64,000 bases of DNA from Bin87 sp965207585 (GCA_965207585.1 CBDBMT010000003.1:372001-436000), one strand, 5' to 3'; counted from the stretch's first letter, positions 7,650 through 16,151 are shown. A program made the numbers and translations. The notes: a model not told the origin generated them from the sequence alone.

Positions 7650-8341
7650 CCGCCGCCAATGGCATCAGGCTGGTCTTGTTCGGCCCTCCGGGCGCGGGCA
7701 AGGGCACGCAGGCCCAACTGCTCAAGGAGAACCTGGGCATCGAACACGTCAGTTCCGGCGACCTCTTTCGGCATCACCTGTCCAACGGCACGGAACTGGG
7801 CGAACTGGCCCGGGGATACATGGGCCGCGGCGAACTGGTGCCCGATGAGGTCACCATCGGCATGGTCATCGACCGGATCGAAAGCATTGCCGACGCCGAC
7901 GGTTTCATGCTGGACGGCTTTCCCCGCAACACCGCCCAGGCCGAGGCCCTGGAAGCGGCGCTGGAGCAGCAGGGCCAGCGCCTGGACCGCGTGGTCCACA
8001 TCCAGGTGGAAAACGGTGAGCTGATCCGCCGACTCAGCAACCGCTACATCTGCCGGGCTTGCCAGCGACCCTATGCGCGCGACGCCGACACCGGTGCGCC
8101 ACCCGAGAGGTGCGCCGACTGTCCCGACGGCGGGGACATCTATCAAAGAGAAGACGACACCGAGGGAGCGGTGGTCAACCGCTTGTCTGTCTACCACCAG
8201 GAGACCGCTCCGGTCCTGGAGTTCTACCGCCAGCGCGGTCTGCTCGCCGATGTTTCCGGAGAGCAGTCAATCGATGCCGTGCATCACTCCGTGTTGCGGA
8301 TTCTGAACGTTAGCGATGTGGGTGCGGTTTCAAAATCGTAG
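7646..8341 (+). CDS. adk: Adenylate kinase, zinc-lid type
   Basis: Adenylate kinase interconverts ATP, AMP and ADP in the cytoplasm. The P-loop GPPGAGKGTQ is near residues 12-21, and the AMP-binding SSGDLFRHHL and DGFPRNTAQAEAL follow. The lid has CRAC and CADC pairs, the four-Cys zinc-binding form. Length (231) is slightly above the typical 215. It starts within the secY stop and is followed by map, the common secY-adk-map order. Confidence 0.96.
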   Translation: MTAANGIRLVLFGPPGAGKGTQAQLLKENLGIEHVSSGDLFRHHLSNGTELGELARGYMGRGELVPDEVTIGMVIDRIESIADADGFMLDGFPRNTAQAEALEAALEQQGQRLDRVVHIQVENGELIRRLSNRYICRACQRPYARDADTGAPPERCADCPDGGDIYQREDDTEGAVVNRLSVYHQETAPVLEFYRQRGLLADVSGEQSIDAVHHSVLRILNVSDVGAVSKS

Positions 8342-8360
8342 CGGTTGAGGTATAATCACA

Positions 8361-9170
8361 ATGGTGAACAGTAAGCCCAAACGTAAAACCGCCTCCAACT
8401 CCCCCTCGTCGTACACTGGCGGGATAACCATCAAGTCCCGTCGTGAGATGGAGGCCATGGAGCGCGCCGGCGCCATCGTAGGCGCCACGCTGACGCTCCT
8501 CAAGAAATCGGTTGAGCCCGGCATAACCACCGCCGATCTCAACCGCATCGCGGACAAGAACATCCGCAGCATGGGCGCAGTGCCCACGTTCCTCGGTTAC
8601 CACGGGTTCCCCGGAGCCATCTGCGCCTCGGTCAACGAGGAGATCGTCCACGGCATCCCCGGCAAGCGGGTGCTCAAAGAGGGCGACATCATCAAGATGG
8701 ACTGCGGGGCAACCATCGACGGTTTCATCGGAGACGCCGCCATCTCCGTCGCCGTGGGCGAGATCAGCGACGAAGCGCAACAGCTCATGGACGATACCAA
8801 CGCCAGCCTGTACGCCGGGATCGCGGCGGCCCAGCCGGGCAATCGCATCGGCGACATCGGCGCCGCCGTATCCGGATACGCCATCCCCCGCGGCTACGGA
8901 GTGGTTCGCCAGTTTGTCGGCCACGGCGTGGGGCGCCACCTCCACGAGGACCCGCAGGTCCCCAATTACGGCGATGCCGGAAAGGGCATCCTGCTGCGGC
9001 CTGGCATGTGCATCTGCATCGAGCCGATGCTGAACCTGGGCACGGAAGACACCACCATACTGGACGATGACTGGACGGTGGTCACCGCCGACGGCGCGCT
9101 GTCCGCTCACTTTGAGCACACGCTGGCGATCACCGCCGACGGCCCCAAGATCCTGACCATGCACGACTGA
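8361..9170 (+). CDS. map: Methionine aminopeptidase, type I
   Basis: The enzyme removes the initiator methionine from new proteins using two metal ions. Visible motifs are GYHGFPGAICASVNEEIVHG, KMDCGATIDGFIGDAA (metal-binding Asp residues), VGHGVGRHLHEDP (metal-binding His) and the C-terminal CIEPMLN and FEHTLAIT with Glu ligands. The 269 residues include about 20 N-terminal residues more than most. TATAAT lies five bases before the ATG, so an extra, possibly leaderless, promoter is conceivable. Confidence 0.95.
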   Translation: MVNSKPKRKTASNSPSSYTGGITIKSRREMEAMERAGAIVGATLTLLKKSVEPGITTADLNRIADKNIRSMGAVPTFLGYHGFPGAICASVNEEIVHGIPGKRVLKEGDIIKMDCGATIDGFIGDAAISVAVGEISDEAQQLMDDTNASLYAGIAAAQPGNRIGDIGAAVSGYAIPRGYGVVRQFVGHGVGRHLHEDPQVPNYGDAGKGILLRPGMCICIEPMLNLGTEDTTILDDDWTVVTADGALSAHFEHTLAITADGPKILTMHD

Positions 9171-9229
9171 CAACACACGCGACGCCGACGACCCGCCACA
9201 GGCTCGTCGGCACCAAGAAGGAAGGTTTT

Positions 9230-9448
9230 ATGGCGAAGAAAGAAGCGATTGAAGTTGAGGCGCAGGTAACCGAAGCCCTGCCCAATGGCATGTTCCGCGT
9301 GGAGCTGCCCAACGAACACCAGGTCCTCGCCCATATTTCGGGCAAGATCCGGATGCACTTCATCCGGGTGCTGCCGGGCGACCGGGTGCTGGTGGAGTTG
9401 TCCCCCTATGACCTGAGTCGAGGGCGCATCACCTATCGCTTCAAGTAG
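9230..9448 (+). CDS. infA: Translation initiation factor IF-1
   Basis: IF-1 binds the A site of the 30S subunit during initiation. The 72-residue OB-fold protein has the exact family pattern: MAKKEAIEVEAQVTEALPNG, FRVELPNEHQVLAHISGKIR, and DRVLVELSPYDLSRGRITYR near the end. AAGGAAGG lies just upstream of the ATG. It sits between map and rpmJ, as in most spc-alpha operons. Confidence 0.97.
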   Translation: MAKKEAIEVEAQVTEALPNGMFRVELPNEHQVLAHISGKIRMHFIRVLPGDRVLVELSPYDLSRGRITYRFK

Positions 9449-9469
9449 CCAGAGCCGCGGAGAATACCC

Positions 9470-9583
9470 ATGAAAGTGTCCGCATCGGTGAAGCCGCGTT
9501 GCGACCGCTGCCGGGTGATCCGGCGCAAGGGCGTGGTGCGCATCATCTGCGTAAACAGCAAGCACGCGCAACGGCAGGGATAG
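9470..9583 (+). CDS. rpmJ: 50S ribosomal protein L36, zinc-binding type
   Basis: This is a 37-codon gene. The product starts MKVSASVKPRCDRCRVIRRK and continues GVVRIICVNSKHAQRQG. The CxxC pair plus the later Cys and His form the zinc ribbon typical of the C+ form. CGGAG lies eight bases before the ATG. Placement between infA and rpsM is canonical, which makes the call secure despite the size. Confidence 0.96.
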   Translation: MKVSASVKPRCDRCRVIRRKGVVRIICVNSKHAQRQG

Positions 9584-9646
9584 CCTGACCCGGCGCAAGC
9601 TGGGCGCCCCGTCCCACGACCGCACCCCAAGTTCAGGAGCGTTACC

Positions 9647-10039
9647 ATGGTCCGAATAGCCGGAGTCGACGTACCCGACCGCAAGCGCGCCCACATCGCG
9701 CTGCGCAGCATCTACGGCATTGGCCCCGCCAAGGCTATCGAAATCGTGAGCAAGGCCAACCTCGATACCGACATGCCGCCGCGCATGAACGAGCTGTCAG
9801 AACAGGAGGTCGACCGCATCCGCGTCATCGTCGACCAGGACTACATCACCGAGGGCGACCTGCGGCGGGAGCACAACGAGAACATTCGCCGGCTCATCGA
9901 CATCGGCAGCTACCGGGGCCTGCGCCATCGCCGGAACCTGCCGGTGCACGGCCAGCGCACCCGGACCAACGCCCGCTCCCGCAAGGGCGCCCGGCGCACC
10001 GTGGCCGGCCGCGGTCGGCGCACCGGCGGCAAGAAGTAA
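9647..10039 (+). CDS. rpsM: 30S ribosomal protein S13
   Basis: S13 lies in the head of the small subunit and contacts tRNA and the large subunit. The 130 residues carry the family landmarks VRIAGVDVPDRKRAHIALRS, YGIGPAKA, YRGLRHRRNLPVHGQRTRTN and a basic C-terminus ending GGKK. CAGGAG precedes the ATG. The neighbouring inverted repeat C separates it from rpsK. Confidence 0.97.
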   Translation: MVRIAGVDVPDRKRAHIALRSIYGIGPAKAIEIVSKANLDTDMPPRMNELSEQEVDRIRVIVDQDYITEGDLRREHNENIRRLIDIGSYRGLRHRRNLPVHGQRTRTNARSRKGARRTVAGRGRRTGGKK

Positions 10040-10064
10040 TCGCCGCCGGATTCCCGCTGGCACT

Positions 10065-10158
10065 TGTCAGAATCAGGATTCACAGGATTATCGGATTGGC
10101 AAGATTGGGATAGCGTAATCCCGTAAATCTTAAAATCCCCCAAACCCTGATTCTGACG
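10065..10158. repeat. Long inverted-repeat element, copy C
   Basis: TGTCAGAATCAGGATTCACA at the left is complemented by CCCTGATTCTGAC at the right, with a second inner pairing (GATTGGCAAGATTGGGAT and AATCCCGTAAATC regions). The element lies between rpsM and rpsK inside the operon, the third copy in the ribosomal gene cluster. Same family as copies at 12, 4193, 34715 and 40225. Confidence 0.8.
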
Positions 10159-10184
10159 AAATCACACTACAGAGAGGAAATCCC

Positions 10185-10568
10185 ATGCCCCGACCCCGCG
10201 CACGTCGTCGCGAGCGGCGCTCCATTCCCCAGGGGCGCGCTTACATCTACTCCACTTTCAACAATACGCTGGTCAGCCTGACCGACCCCGACGGGAACGT
10301 AGTCGCTTCCACCAGCGCCGGCACCGCCGGGTTCCGCGGCTCCCGCAAAGGCACGGCCTTCGCCGCCCAGCGCGCCGCCGAGCAGGCCGCCCGTCGCGGC
10401 GTGGACATGGGCATGCGCAACATCGACGTCTACATCAAGGGCCCGGGCTCCGGCCGCGAGCCGGCGATCCGGGCTCTGCAGGCCGCTGGCCTCAACGTAT
10501 CCAGCATCCGCGACGTGACCCCCATCCCCCACAACGGCGTCCGCCCTCCCAAGCGCCGCCGCGTGTAG
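10185..10568 (+). CDS. rpsK: 30S ribosomal protein S11
   Basis: S11 lines the platform of the small subunit near the mRNA exit. The 127-residue product shows AYIYSTFNNTLVSLTDPDGN, GTAGFRGSRKGTAFAAQRAA and the C-terminal SIRDVTPIPHNGVRPPKRRR, all diagnostic. GAGAGGAAA precedes the ATG. It lies in the usual rpsM-rpsK-rpsD-rpoA order. Confidence 0.97.
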   Translation: MPRPRARRRERRSIPQGRAYIYSTFNNTLVSLTDPDGNVVASTSAGTAGFRGSRKGTAFAAQRAAEQAARRGVDMGMRNIDVYIKGPGSGREPAIRALQAAGLNVSSIRDVTPIPHNGVRPPKRRRV

Positions 10569-10595
10569 CCGGGCCGGACGCTGGCAAACCCGCTC

Positions 10596-10616
10596 GTCCT
10601 GAGCTTGTCGAAGGAC
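10596..10616. repeat. Short interspersed palindrome (GTCCTGAGCTTGTCGAAGGAC)
   Basis: A 21-base imperfect palindrome lies in the rpsK-rpsD gap. GTCCT at the left is complementary to AGGAC at the right. This type of sequence is a common interspersed repeat in bacterial genomes. It is the only copy noticed in the window. No coding role is likely. Confidence 0.5.
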
Positions 10617-10648
10617 GGACTCCCCACACCACCAACGGAAAGACCAAC

Positions 10649-11275
10649 ATGGGCAGATATACCGGACCATCCTGCCGCCTGTGCCGTCGCGCCGGCGAAA
10701 AGCTATTCCTGAAAGGCGACCGCTGCTTTTCCCCGCGCTGCGCCATCGAGCGCCGCCACATCCCGCCCGGAGGCGGCGGCAACCGTCGCCGGCGCGTCTC
10801 CGACTACGGCGTTCACCTGCGGGAGAAGCAGAAGGCGCGGCAAATGTACGGCATCATGGAAAGCCAGTTCCGGAAGTACATGACCGACGCGTTCAACACG
10901 CCCGGCATCTCCGGCAACAACCTGCTCCGCACCCTGGAGCGGCGGTTGGACAACGTGATCTATCTGCTGGGGTTTGCCGATTCCCGCAAGCAGGCCCGAC
11001 AGATGGTCCAGCACGGCCACTTCGCCGTCAACGGTCGCAAGACCGACATCCCTTCCTTCCTGGTCAAGCCGGGACAGACCATCGCCTGGACGGAAACCTC
11101 CCGCAAGCGCGAGTTCTTCGCCGACCGCACCGATGGCCTGCCCAAGCGGACCCTCCCCAGTTGGTTGACCCTCGACCTGACCCAGATGGAAGGTCAGGTG
11201 ATCTCAATGCCGCCCGACAACGAACTGCCCGAAACTATCAACTCCCGCCTGATCGTCGAGTTCTACTCAAGGTAA
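10649..11275 (+). CDS. rpsD: 30S ribosomal protein S4
   Basis: S4 starts small-subunit assembly. The 208-residue length is typical. It starts MGRYTGPSCRLCRRAGEKL, has SDYGVHLREKQKARQMYG, then the S4 RNA-binding domain (RRLDNVIYLLGFADSRKQAR) and a C-terminal PETINSRLIVEFYSR. The N-terminal CxxC and CF...C residues could bind zinc. rpoA follows after eight bases. Confidence 0.97.
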   Translation: MGRYTGPSCRLCRRAGEKLFLKGDRCFSPRCAIERRHIPPGGGGNRRRRVSDYGVHLREKQKARQMYGIMESQFRKYMTDAFNTPGISGNNLLRTLERRLDNVIYLLGFADSRKQARQMVQHGHFAVNGRKTDIPSFLVKPGQTIAWTETSRKREFFADRTDGLPKRTLPSWLTLDLTQMEGQVISMPPDNELPETINSRLIVEFYSR

Positions 11276-11283
11276 CCTGCGGC

Positions 11284-12372
11284 ATGTTAGATCCTCAAAT
11301 CCTCCCGCCATTGCGGGATCCCGAACCCGAAATACCCTCCCCGTCCATCCGGGTGATCGACAGCAACGATACCTACGCTTGCGTCGCCCTGGAACCGCTG
11401 GAACGGGGATATGCCACCACCGTGGGCAACCCGCTGCGGCGCCTGCTGCTCAGCTCCATCCAGGGAACCGCCGTAACCTGGGTGAAGATTGAAGGCGTGC
11501 CCCATGAATACTCCGTCATACCCGGCGTCAAGGAAGAGGTCATGGACCTTCTCCTCAGCGTCAAGCGCATCCGCATCCACGCCCTGTCCAAGCGCACCGG
11601 CAAGATGCGCCTGGATGTGACCGGCGAGGGTCGCGTCTGCGCCGGCGACATCGCCACCGCCAGCGATTACCAGATCGTCAACCCGGAACTCCACCTGGCC
11701 ACCCTGGACAACCCCGACGTGTCGCTGTCCATTGAGTTCAACGTGGAATCGGGCAAGGGCTACCAGCAGGTGGCCCAGGGCGACAGCATGGCCGGTCTCC
11801 CCGTGGGAGTGCTTCCGGTGGATGCCATCTACAACCCCGTCCGCAAGGTGGACTACTCCGTGGAGCGGATGATGGTCGGCCAGCAGACCGACTGGGAGCG
11901 GCTGATCCTGCAGGTATGGACCGACGGAGCGGTGAGCCCCCTGGCCGCCATCCAGGAGGCCTCCGAGAACCTCGTCCAGCACTTCTTCATGTTCAACCAG
12001 CTGAGCCGTCCCGCCGACACGCCGCTGGACGCGGGCAACCTCAACATTGGCTCGGAAGTCTACCTGATGCCCATCGAACGCCTGGACCTGTCCTCGCGCA
12101 CCCTCAACTGCCTGAAGCGCGCCAAGCTGGACCGCGTCGGGCAGGTGCTCGACCTCAGCTCGGACGAACTGCTGAATATCCGCAACTTCGGACAAAAGTC
12201 CCTGGAAGAGTTGCAGGGCAAGCTCGCCGAGTTGGGCGTCAGCTCGGCCCGGGTCAGTCAGGCCGCCACCGAAGCCGGCCCTGACCTGGACGACGAAGAT
12301 CTGGACGACCTCGACACCCCTCTGGTGTTTGACCCTGAAGACGACGACTACGATTACGACGACGGTGATTAG
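11284..12372 (+). CDS. rpoA: RNA polymerase alpha subunit with acidic C-terminal tail
   Basis: The alpha subunit nucleates RNA polymerase and contacts activators. The N-terminal domain has PLERGYATTVGNPLRRLLLS, VPHEYSVIPGVKEEVMD and NPVRKVDYSVERMMVGQQTD. The C-terminal domain (about residues 245-320) has LNCLKRAKLDRVGQVLDL and NFGQKSLEELQGKL. The 362 residues exceed the usual 315-330 because of an Asp/Glu-rich tail ending DYDYDDGD. A longer in-frame reading from 10681 runs through rpsD out of frame and was rejected. Confidence 0.96.
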   Translation: MLDPQILPPLRDPEPEIPSPSIRVIDSNDTYACVALEPLERGYATTVGNPLRRLLLSSIQGTAVTWVKIEGVPHEYSVIPGVKEEVMDLLLSVKRIRIHALSKRTGKMRLDVTGEGRVCAGDIATASDYQIVNPELHLATLDNPDVSLSIEFNVESGKGYQQVAQGDSMAGLPVGVLPVDAIYNPVRKVDYSVERMMVGQQTDWERLILQVWTDGAVSPLAAIQEASENLVQHFFMFNQLSRPADTPLDAGNLNIGSEVYLMPIERLDLSSRTLNCLKRAKLDRVGQVLDLSSDELLNIRNFGQKSLEELQGKLAELGVSSARVSQAATEAGPDLDDEDLDDLDTPLVFDPEDDDYDYDDGD

Positions 12373-12374
12373 TC

Positions 12375-12728
12375 ATGCCCTCCCATCGCGTCGCCGGCCG
12401 CAAACTCAGCCGGTACAAGGACCAGCGCAAGGCGCTCCTGCGGGGCCTCACCGCGGATCTGATACGGCACGAACGTATCACCACCACCCTGGCCAAAGCC
12501 AAGGAAACCCGGGTGATGACCGAGAAACTCATCACCCACGGCAAAAAGGGAACCCTCCACAACCGGCGGACTGCTTTGAGCAAACTGCCCCAGAAGGACG
12601 TGGTGGCCAAGATTTTTGACGAACTCGGCCCCCGTTACGCCGAGCGGCCCGGCGGTTACACCCGCATCATCAAGCTGGGACCCCGCCAGGGCGACGGCGC
12701 CTCAATGGCAGTGATCGAGCTCGTGTAA
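12375..12728 (+). CDS. rplQ: 50S ribosomal protein L17
   Basis: L17 lies near the exit tunnel. The 117-residue product starts MPSHRVAGRKLSRYKDQRKA and has the RALLRGLTADLIRHERITTT-type segment, AKETRVMTEKLITHGKKG and a C-terminal YTRIIKLGPRQGDGA. The gene begins two bases after the rpoA stop, consistent with coupled translation. Confidence 0.96.
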   Translation: MPSHRVAGRKLSRYKDQRKALLRGLTADLIRHERITTTLAKAKETRVMTEKLITHGKKGTLHNRRTALSKLPQKDVVAKIFDELGPRYAERPGGYTRIIKLGPRQGDGASMAVIELV

Positions 12729-12779
12729 CCCCAGCACGACAACCCGGTTCGAGGAATTGCCATTGCCCCAAATAACCCC

Positions 12780-13628
12780 ATGACATCCAAACGCACCGTC
12801 GAGGCAGCGCAACGCCGCATCGCCCTGGTGGTGGCATACGAAGGCACTCAATACGCCGGCTTTCAGCTCCAGGCGGCCGTCCCGACGATCCAGGGCGAGT
12901 TGGAAAAAGCCTTCAGCCGTCTCACCGGCGAACCCGCCAGGGTACGGGGAGCCAGCCGCACCGACTCCGGAGCCCATGCCATCTGCCAGGTGGTTGACCT
13001 TGCCACCCGTTCCACCCACGAGAACCACGTAATCGTGGCGGCGATGAACCACTATTTGCCAGATGACATCCGCGTGATCACGGCCAGCGAGGCGCCCGAG
13101 GAGTTTCACGCCAGGCGCAGCGCCGCCAGGCGAGATTACCGGTACAGCATCGTCAACCGACCCGTACCGTCGCCTCTCCTCCGGCGCACACACCATGCGG
13201 AACCGGCGCCCCTGAACCTCGACGCGATGCAAATGGCCGCCCACAGCCTGCTGGGTATCCGGGATTTCCGGCATATCGCCACGGCGCATCCCGACGACCG
13301 GAGCGCAGTGCGGCAGGTGTTCCAATGGGACGTGAAACGCCAGAGCGAAGACCAGGATGTCATAGTCATTGATTGCGCGGCTAACGGGTTCTTGAGGCAT
13401 CAAATCAGGCGAGCCAACGCGGTGCTGGTGGAGATAGGAAAAGGAAGACTGCCGATCCACGCCATCGCCGACGCCCTGGCCGGAAGAACCCAACAACTGC
13501 ACAACACCCCGACCCTACCGGCAAAGGGCCTGTGTCTGCGATCAGTACATTACCCCGAATTCAATCATCTGCTAAAGGTAGCCAGTTACCATGAAACGAA
13601 CCAGCACTTACTTCGCCAAGGCCGGTGA
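12780..13628 (+). CDS. truA: tRNA pseudouridine(38-40) synthase TruA
   Basis: TruA makes pseudouridine in the anticodon arm of tRNAs. Visible motifs are VAYEGTQYAGFQLQ near the N-terminus, the catalytic-Asp region GASRTDSGAHAICQV, FHARRSAARRDYRYSI and the C-terminal FLRHQIRRANAVLVEIGKG. The 282 residues are a little longer than usual (about 260). Its last 38 bases overlap rplM in another frame, so its C-terminus runs past the rplM start. Confidence 0.95.
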   Translation: MTSKRTVEAAQRRIALVVAYEGTQYAGFQLQAAVPTIQGELEKAFSRLTGEPARVRGASRTDSGAHAICQVVDLATRSTHENHVIVAAMNHYLPDDIRVITASEAPEEFHARRSAARRDYRYSIVNRPVPSPLLRRTHHAEPAPLNLDAMQMAAHSLLGIRDFRHIATAHPDDRSAVRQVFQWDVKRQSEDQDVIVIDCAANGFLRHQIRRANAVLVEIGKGRLPIHAIADALAGRTQQLHNTPTLPAKGLCLRSVHYPEFNHLLKVASYHETNQHLLRQGR

Positions 13629-14022
13629 CGTGCCGGATACCTGGCGCGTCATCGACGCCACCGGCATCAGCCTGGGCCGGCTGGCCCGCCAGGTGGCCGT
13701 GGCGCTCCAGGGCAAGGACCAGCCCACCTACACCCCCCACGTCATCACCGGATGCCACGTGGTTGTCATCAACGCCGACAAGGTGCGCGTCACCGGGCGC
13801 AAGCTGATGCAGAAGATGTACTACCGGCACAGCGGTTACGTCGGCAACCTCAAGTCGTTCCTCATGCGGGACATGATGGAAGAGCGGCCGGAGCGGGTGG
13901 TTCGCCTGGCCGTGAAGGGCATGCTGCCCTCCAACAAGCAGGGCCGCCAGATGCTGCGCCGCCTGCGCGTCTACGCCGGCGACCAGCATCCCCACGAGGC
14001 CCAGGTCGGCAGCGCCCAGTAG
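13591..14022 (+). CDS. rplM: 50S ribosomal protein L13
   Basis: L13 is an early-assembly large-subunit protein. The 143 residues match the family: WRVIDATGISLGRLARQVA, then GCHVVVINADKVRVTGRKL and MYYRHSGYVGNLKS. The ATG lies 38 bases inside truA, preceded by AAAGGTAG. The family N-terminus (MKRTSTYFAKAGDV) supports this start over any downstream alternative. Confidence 0.97.
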   Translation: MKRTSTYFAKAGDVPDTWRVIDATGISLGRLARQVAVALQGKDQPTYTPHVITGCHVVVINADKVRVTGRKLMQKMYYRHSGYVGNLKSFLMRDMMEERPERVVRLAVKGMLPSNKQGRQMLRRLRVYAGDQHPHEAQVGSAQ

Positions 14023-14074
14023 CATCGCAACCGCTTTCAGACTATCGCCAACGCAAGGCAGGTGACCAACCAAC

Positions 14075-14488
14075 ATGGTGACGCAAGCAGAACCGCAACC
14101 GCAGTACTTCTACGGGACCGGCCGGCGCAAGAGCGCCATCGCCAAGGTGCGCATCTACCCCGACGACGGCACCGCCATCATCGTCAATGACAAGCCCATG
14201 GAGGAGTACTTCAACTGGCTGCCCTGGCAGTCCACCGTGCGGGAACCCTTCGCGACATCGGGAACCGTTGGCCGCTTTCGCGTCATGGCCAAGGTCACTG
14301 GCGGCGGCGTCAACGCCCAGGCTGAAGCCATCCGCCACGGCATCGCCCGCGCCCTGGTGGTCTTCGACCCTAACCTGAAACCCAGCCTGCGCCGCGCCGG
14401 CTTCATCACCCGTGACGCCCGGGTCAAGGAAAGCAAGAAGTACGGCCTAAAGCGCGCCCGCCGCGCCCCGCAGTACACCAAGCGGTGA
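14075..14488 (+). CDS. rpsI: 30S ribosomal protein S9
   Basis: S9 contacts P-site tRNA through its basic C-terminus. The 137-residue product has YFYGTGRRKSAIAKVRIYP, KVTGGGVNAQAEAIRHGIAR and the C-terminal RRAPQYTKR. AGGTGACC lies upstream of the ATG. It is the last gene of the ribosomal cluster here. Confidence 0.97.
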   Translation: MVTQAEPQPQYFYGTGRRKSAIAKVRIYPDDGTAIIVNDKPMEEYFNWLPWQSTVREPFATSGTVGRFRVMAKVTGGGVNAQAEAIRHGIARALVVFDPNLKPSLRRAGFITRDARVKESKKYGLKRARRAPQYTKR

Positions 14489-14523
14489 TCGCCTGATATT
14501 CTCAGGCTACCGGGGATACGCTG

Positions 14524-14769
14524 ATGTCCTCAGTTACATTTGTCATCGCCATCGTGGCTGCTACTATCGTCGGCCCGGCTCTTCTTGTACTGCTGGTCGA
14601 AGGCAGCTACCACTTGGGCAAGCGGGTCAGCAAGGCAGAGATCCAGGATGCCAAGTTCGACGCACTGATCGCCACCGTCAACGAGCTGCGGAGAGAACTC
14701 CGTGAGACCAAGAGACTGGTTAGACAGGCAAGTCGTCCTCACGATAGGGTGCGAGTGCGGTCCGACTAG
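14524..14769 (+). CDS. Small membrane-anchored coiled-coil protein, unknown
   Basis: The 81-residue product has one hydrophobic segment (about residues 4-25) followed by a charged helix with heptad-like Leu/Ile spacing (AKFDALIATVNELRRELRET). This suggests a membrane anchor with a cytoplasmic coiled coil. No family is recognised. It has an ATG 35 bases after rpsI and its last four bases overlap the convergent CcdA-like gene. Probably real given compact packing, but function is unknown. Confidence 0.6.
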   Translation: MSSVTFVIAIVAATIVGPALLVLLVEGSYHLGKRVSKAEIQDAKFDALIATVNELRRELRETKRLVRQASRPHDRVRVRSD

Positions 14770-15689
14770 AACAGGTCGCGCCCGATGGTCAGCCAGTAGA
14801 ACATGATGTACACGCCGGCCACGACCATGAGCCAGGCCCCCACGATGCCCACGTAGGGCAGGATCGCCCGCATCCACCGCACCATCACCGAGCGTGCCAG
14901 GGCCATCCCCAGCGTCAGCGCCATGATGACGCTGCCCATCCCCGCCGCGTACAGCACGAACTGTCCCAGCATGTCCAGCCATCCCGAGGAAAGGCCGGCG
15001 CCCACGCCCAGCACCGCCAGGAAGAGCGGCAAGGTGCAACTCAGCGACGCCAGCCCATAACTCACGCCGAACAGCAGGTAGCCGGGCAGGTTGGTTTGTC
15101 CGGGATCCCCGATGCGCGCCGCCGCCCGCTGCGCCAGGCTGGTGTAGATCTTCCCACCGCCGGCCATGTACGCCCCGGCTCCTATCAGCAGCACGCCGAT
15201 TGCCAGCCCGACGTATGGCAGCGCCGCAACCACGATGGCCTGCGAACCGAACCCCAGGATCAGCCCCACCAAGCCGAAAAGCACCACAAACCCGGCTGAG
15301 ACCGTCAGGCCCACCATGACCGCCCGCGCCACCAGCACGATGGGACTGCGCCGCTCCTGCTCCCCGCTGCCACCGCTCACGTACAGGCCCAGGTAGGCAG
15401 GCAACATGGCGAATCCGCACGGGTTCACGGCGGAAGCGGCACCCACCGCGTAGGCGAACCCCAGCTTGAGGCCCACGTTGCTCAGGCCGGTGCCCGACGA
15501 ACCGGACAGCAGCTCGACGAAGCGGTTCACCCCGTCGATGCCCTCCGTGCTCCGCAATAACAGTGCGCCGACCACAGCTATGGCGTAGGCCACGGCGGCG
15601 ATCAGCGTCGCCAGCGCGATGCTGCGACTGACGGGCAGGCGATCCCAAACAGTGGTGGCGGAAGCTTGCGATTCGGCTGGAGTAGTCAT
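14766..15689 (-). CDS. CcdA/DsbD-type membrane thiol-disulfide transporter
   Basis: CcdA-family proteins carry reducing equivalents across the membrane for cytochrome c maturation or extracytoplasmic thiol repair. The 307-residue product has about seven to eight hydrophobic segments and the two signature Cys sites: SAVNPCGFAMLPAYLGLY and LASLSCTLPLFLAVLG. A TTG at 15701 would add four residues; the ATG at 15689 is more likely. No partner thioredoxin or cytochrome gene is adjacent, so the substrate is unknown. Confidence 0.82.
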   Translation of the reverse strand: MTTPAESQASATTVWDRLPVSRSIALATLIAAVAYAIAVVGALLLRSTEGIDGVNRFVELLSGSSGTGLSNVGLKLGFAYAVGAASAVNPCGFAMLPAYLGLYVSGGSGEQERRSPIVLVARAVMVGLTVSAGFVVLFGLVGLILGFGSQAIVVAALPYVGLAIGVLLIGAGAYMAGGGKIYTSLAQRAAARIGDPGQTNLPGYLLFGVSYGLASLSCTLPLFLAVLGVGAGLSSGWLDMLGQFVLYAAGMGSVIMALTLGMALARSVMVRWMRAILPYVGIVGAWLMVVAGVYIMFYWLTIGRDLF

Positions 15690-15803
15690 GGCATTCACCA
15701 AATCAGCGGGTGCGTTCGAGATTCATGCGGTGCATTCAAGATTCATTGTGACCCGTGGCCTGTTGCGGGCCCTCGGGATTGGGCCGGCGGCGCAGCGGTT
15801 CGG

Positions 15804-16151
15804 CTACATGGCGCTTGGTTGATTGCGAATAACAACGGTGTTGGCCACCCGGTCGGACAGTGAGCGGTGTTCGTCGTCGTCCATCAGCAGCAGAATGACA
15901 TCGGCGAAGAACCCGATCACGAAGCTATACGCTACCGCTTTAACCACCTCGCGGATGAACGTGTTGCCCCATCCGGACCGGTCGCCGTCTCGTTTCACCG
16001 CCCGAATGCCCAGCAGCTGCTTACCCGGCGTTTGTCCGCGTCCCAGCACGATCAGCCACCAGATGATGTAGCCGATAATCAGGGTCAGGAAAAAGAGAAT
16101 AACGTCGAGTATATTGGCGAACATCCGCCGGACTGGCGTCGCGTATTCCAT
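15804..16151 (-). CDS. RDD family membrane protein
   Basis: RDD proteins are small membrane proteins of mostly unknown role; some act in ion transport. The 115-residue product has two long hydrophobic segments, one following RMFANILDVILFF, and the family's GQTPGKQLLGIRAVKRDG loop. It ends with HRSLSDRVANTVVI, another family signature. A second member lies at 19262. It is a compact stand-alone gene. Confidence 0.8.
   Translation of the reverse strand: MEYATPVRRMFANILDVILFFLTLIIGYIIWWLIVLGRGQTPGKQLLGIRAVKRDGDRSGWGNTFIREVVKAVAYSFVIGFFADVILLLMDDDEHRSLSDRVANTVVIRNQPSAM

Noticed and set aside
10681..12372. A 563-residue open frame ending as RpoA
   Set aside because: The first 200 codons are an out-of-frame reading of rpsD; family comparison puts the rpoA start at ATG 11284.
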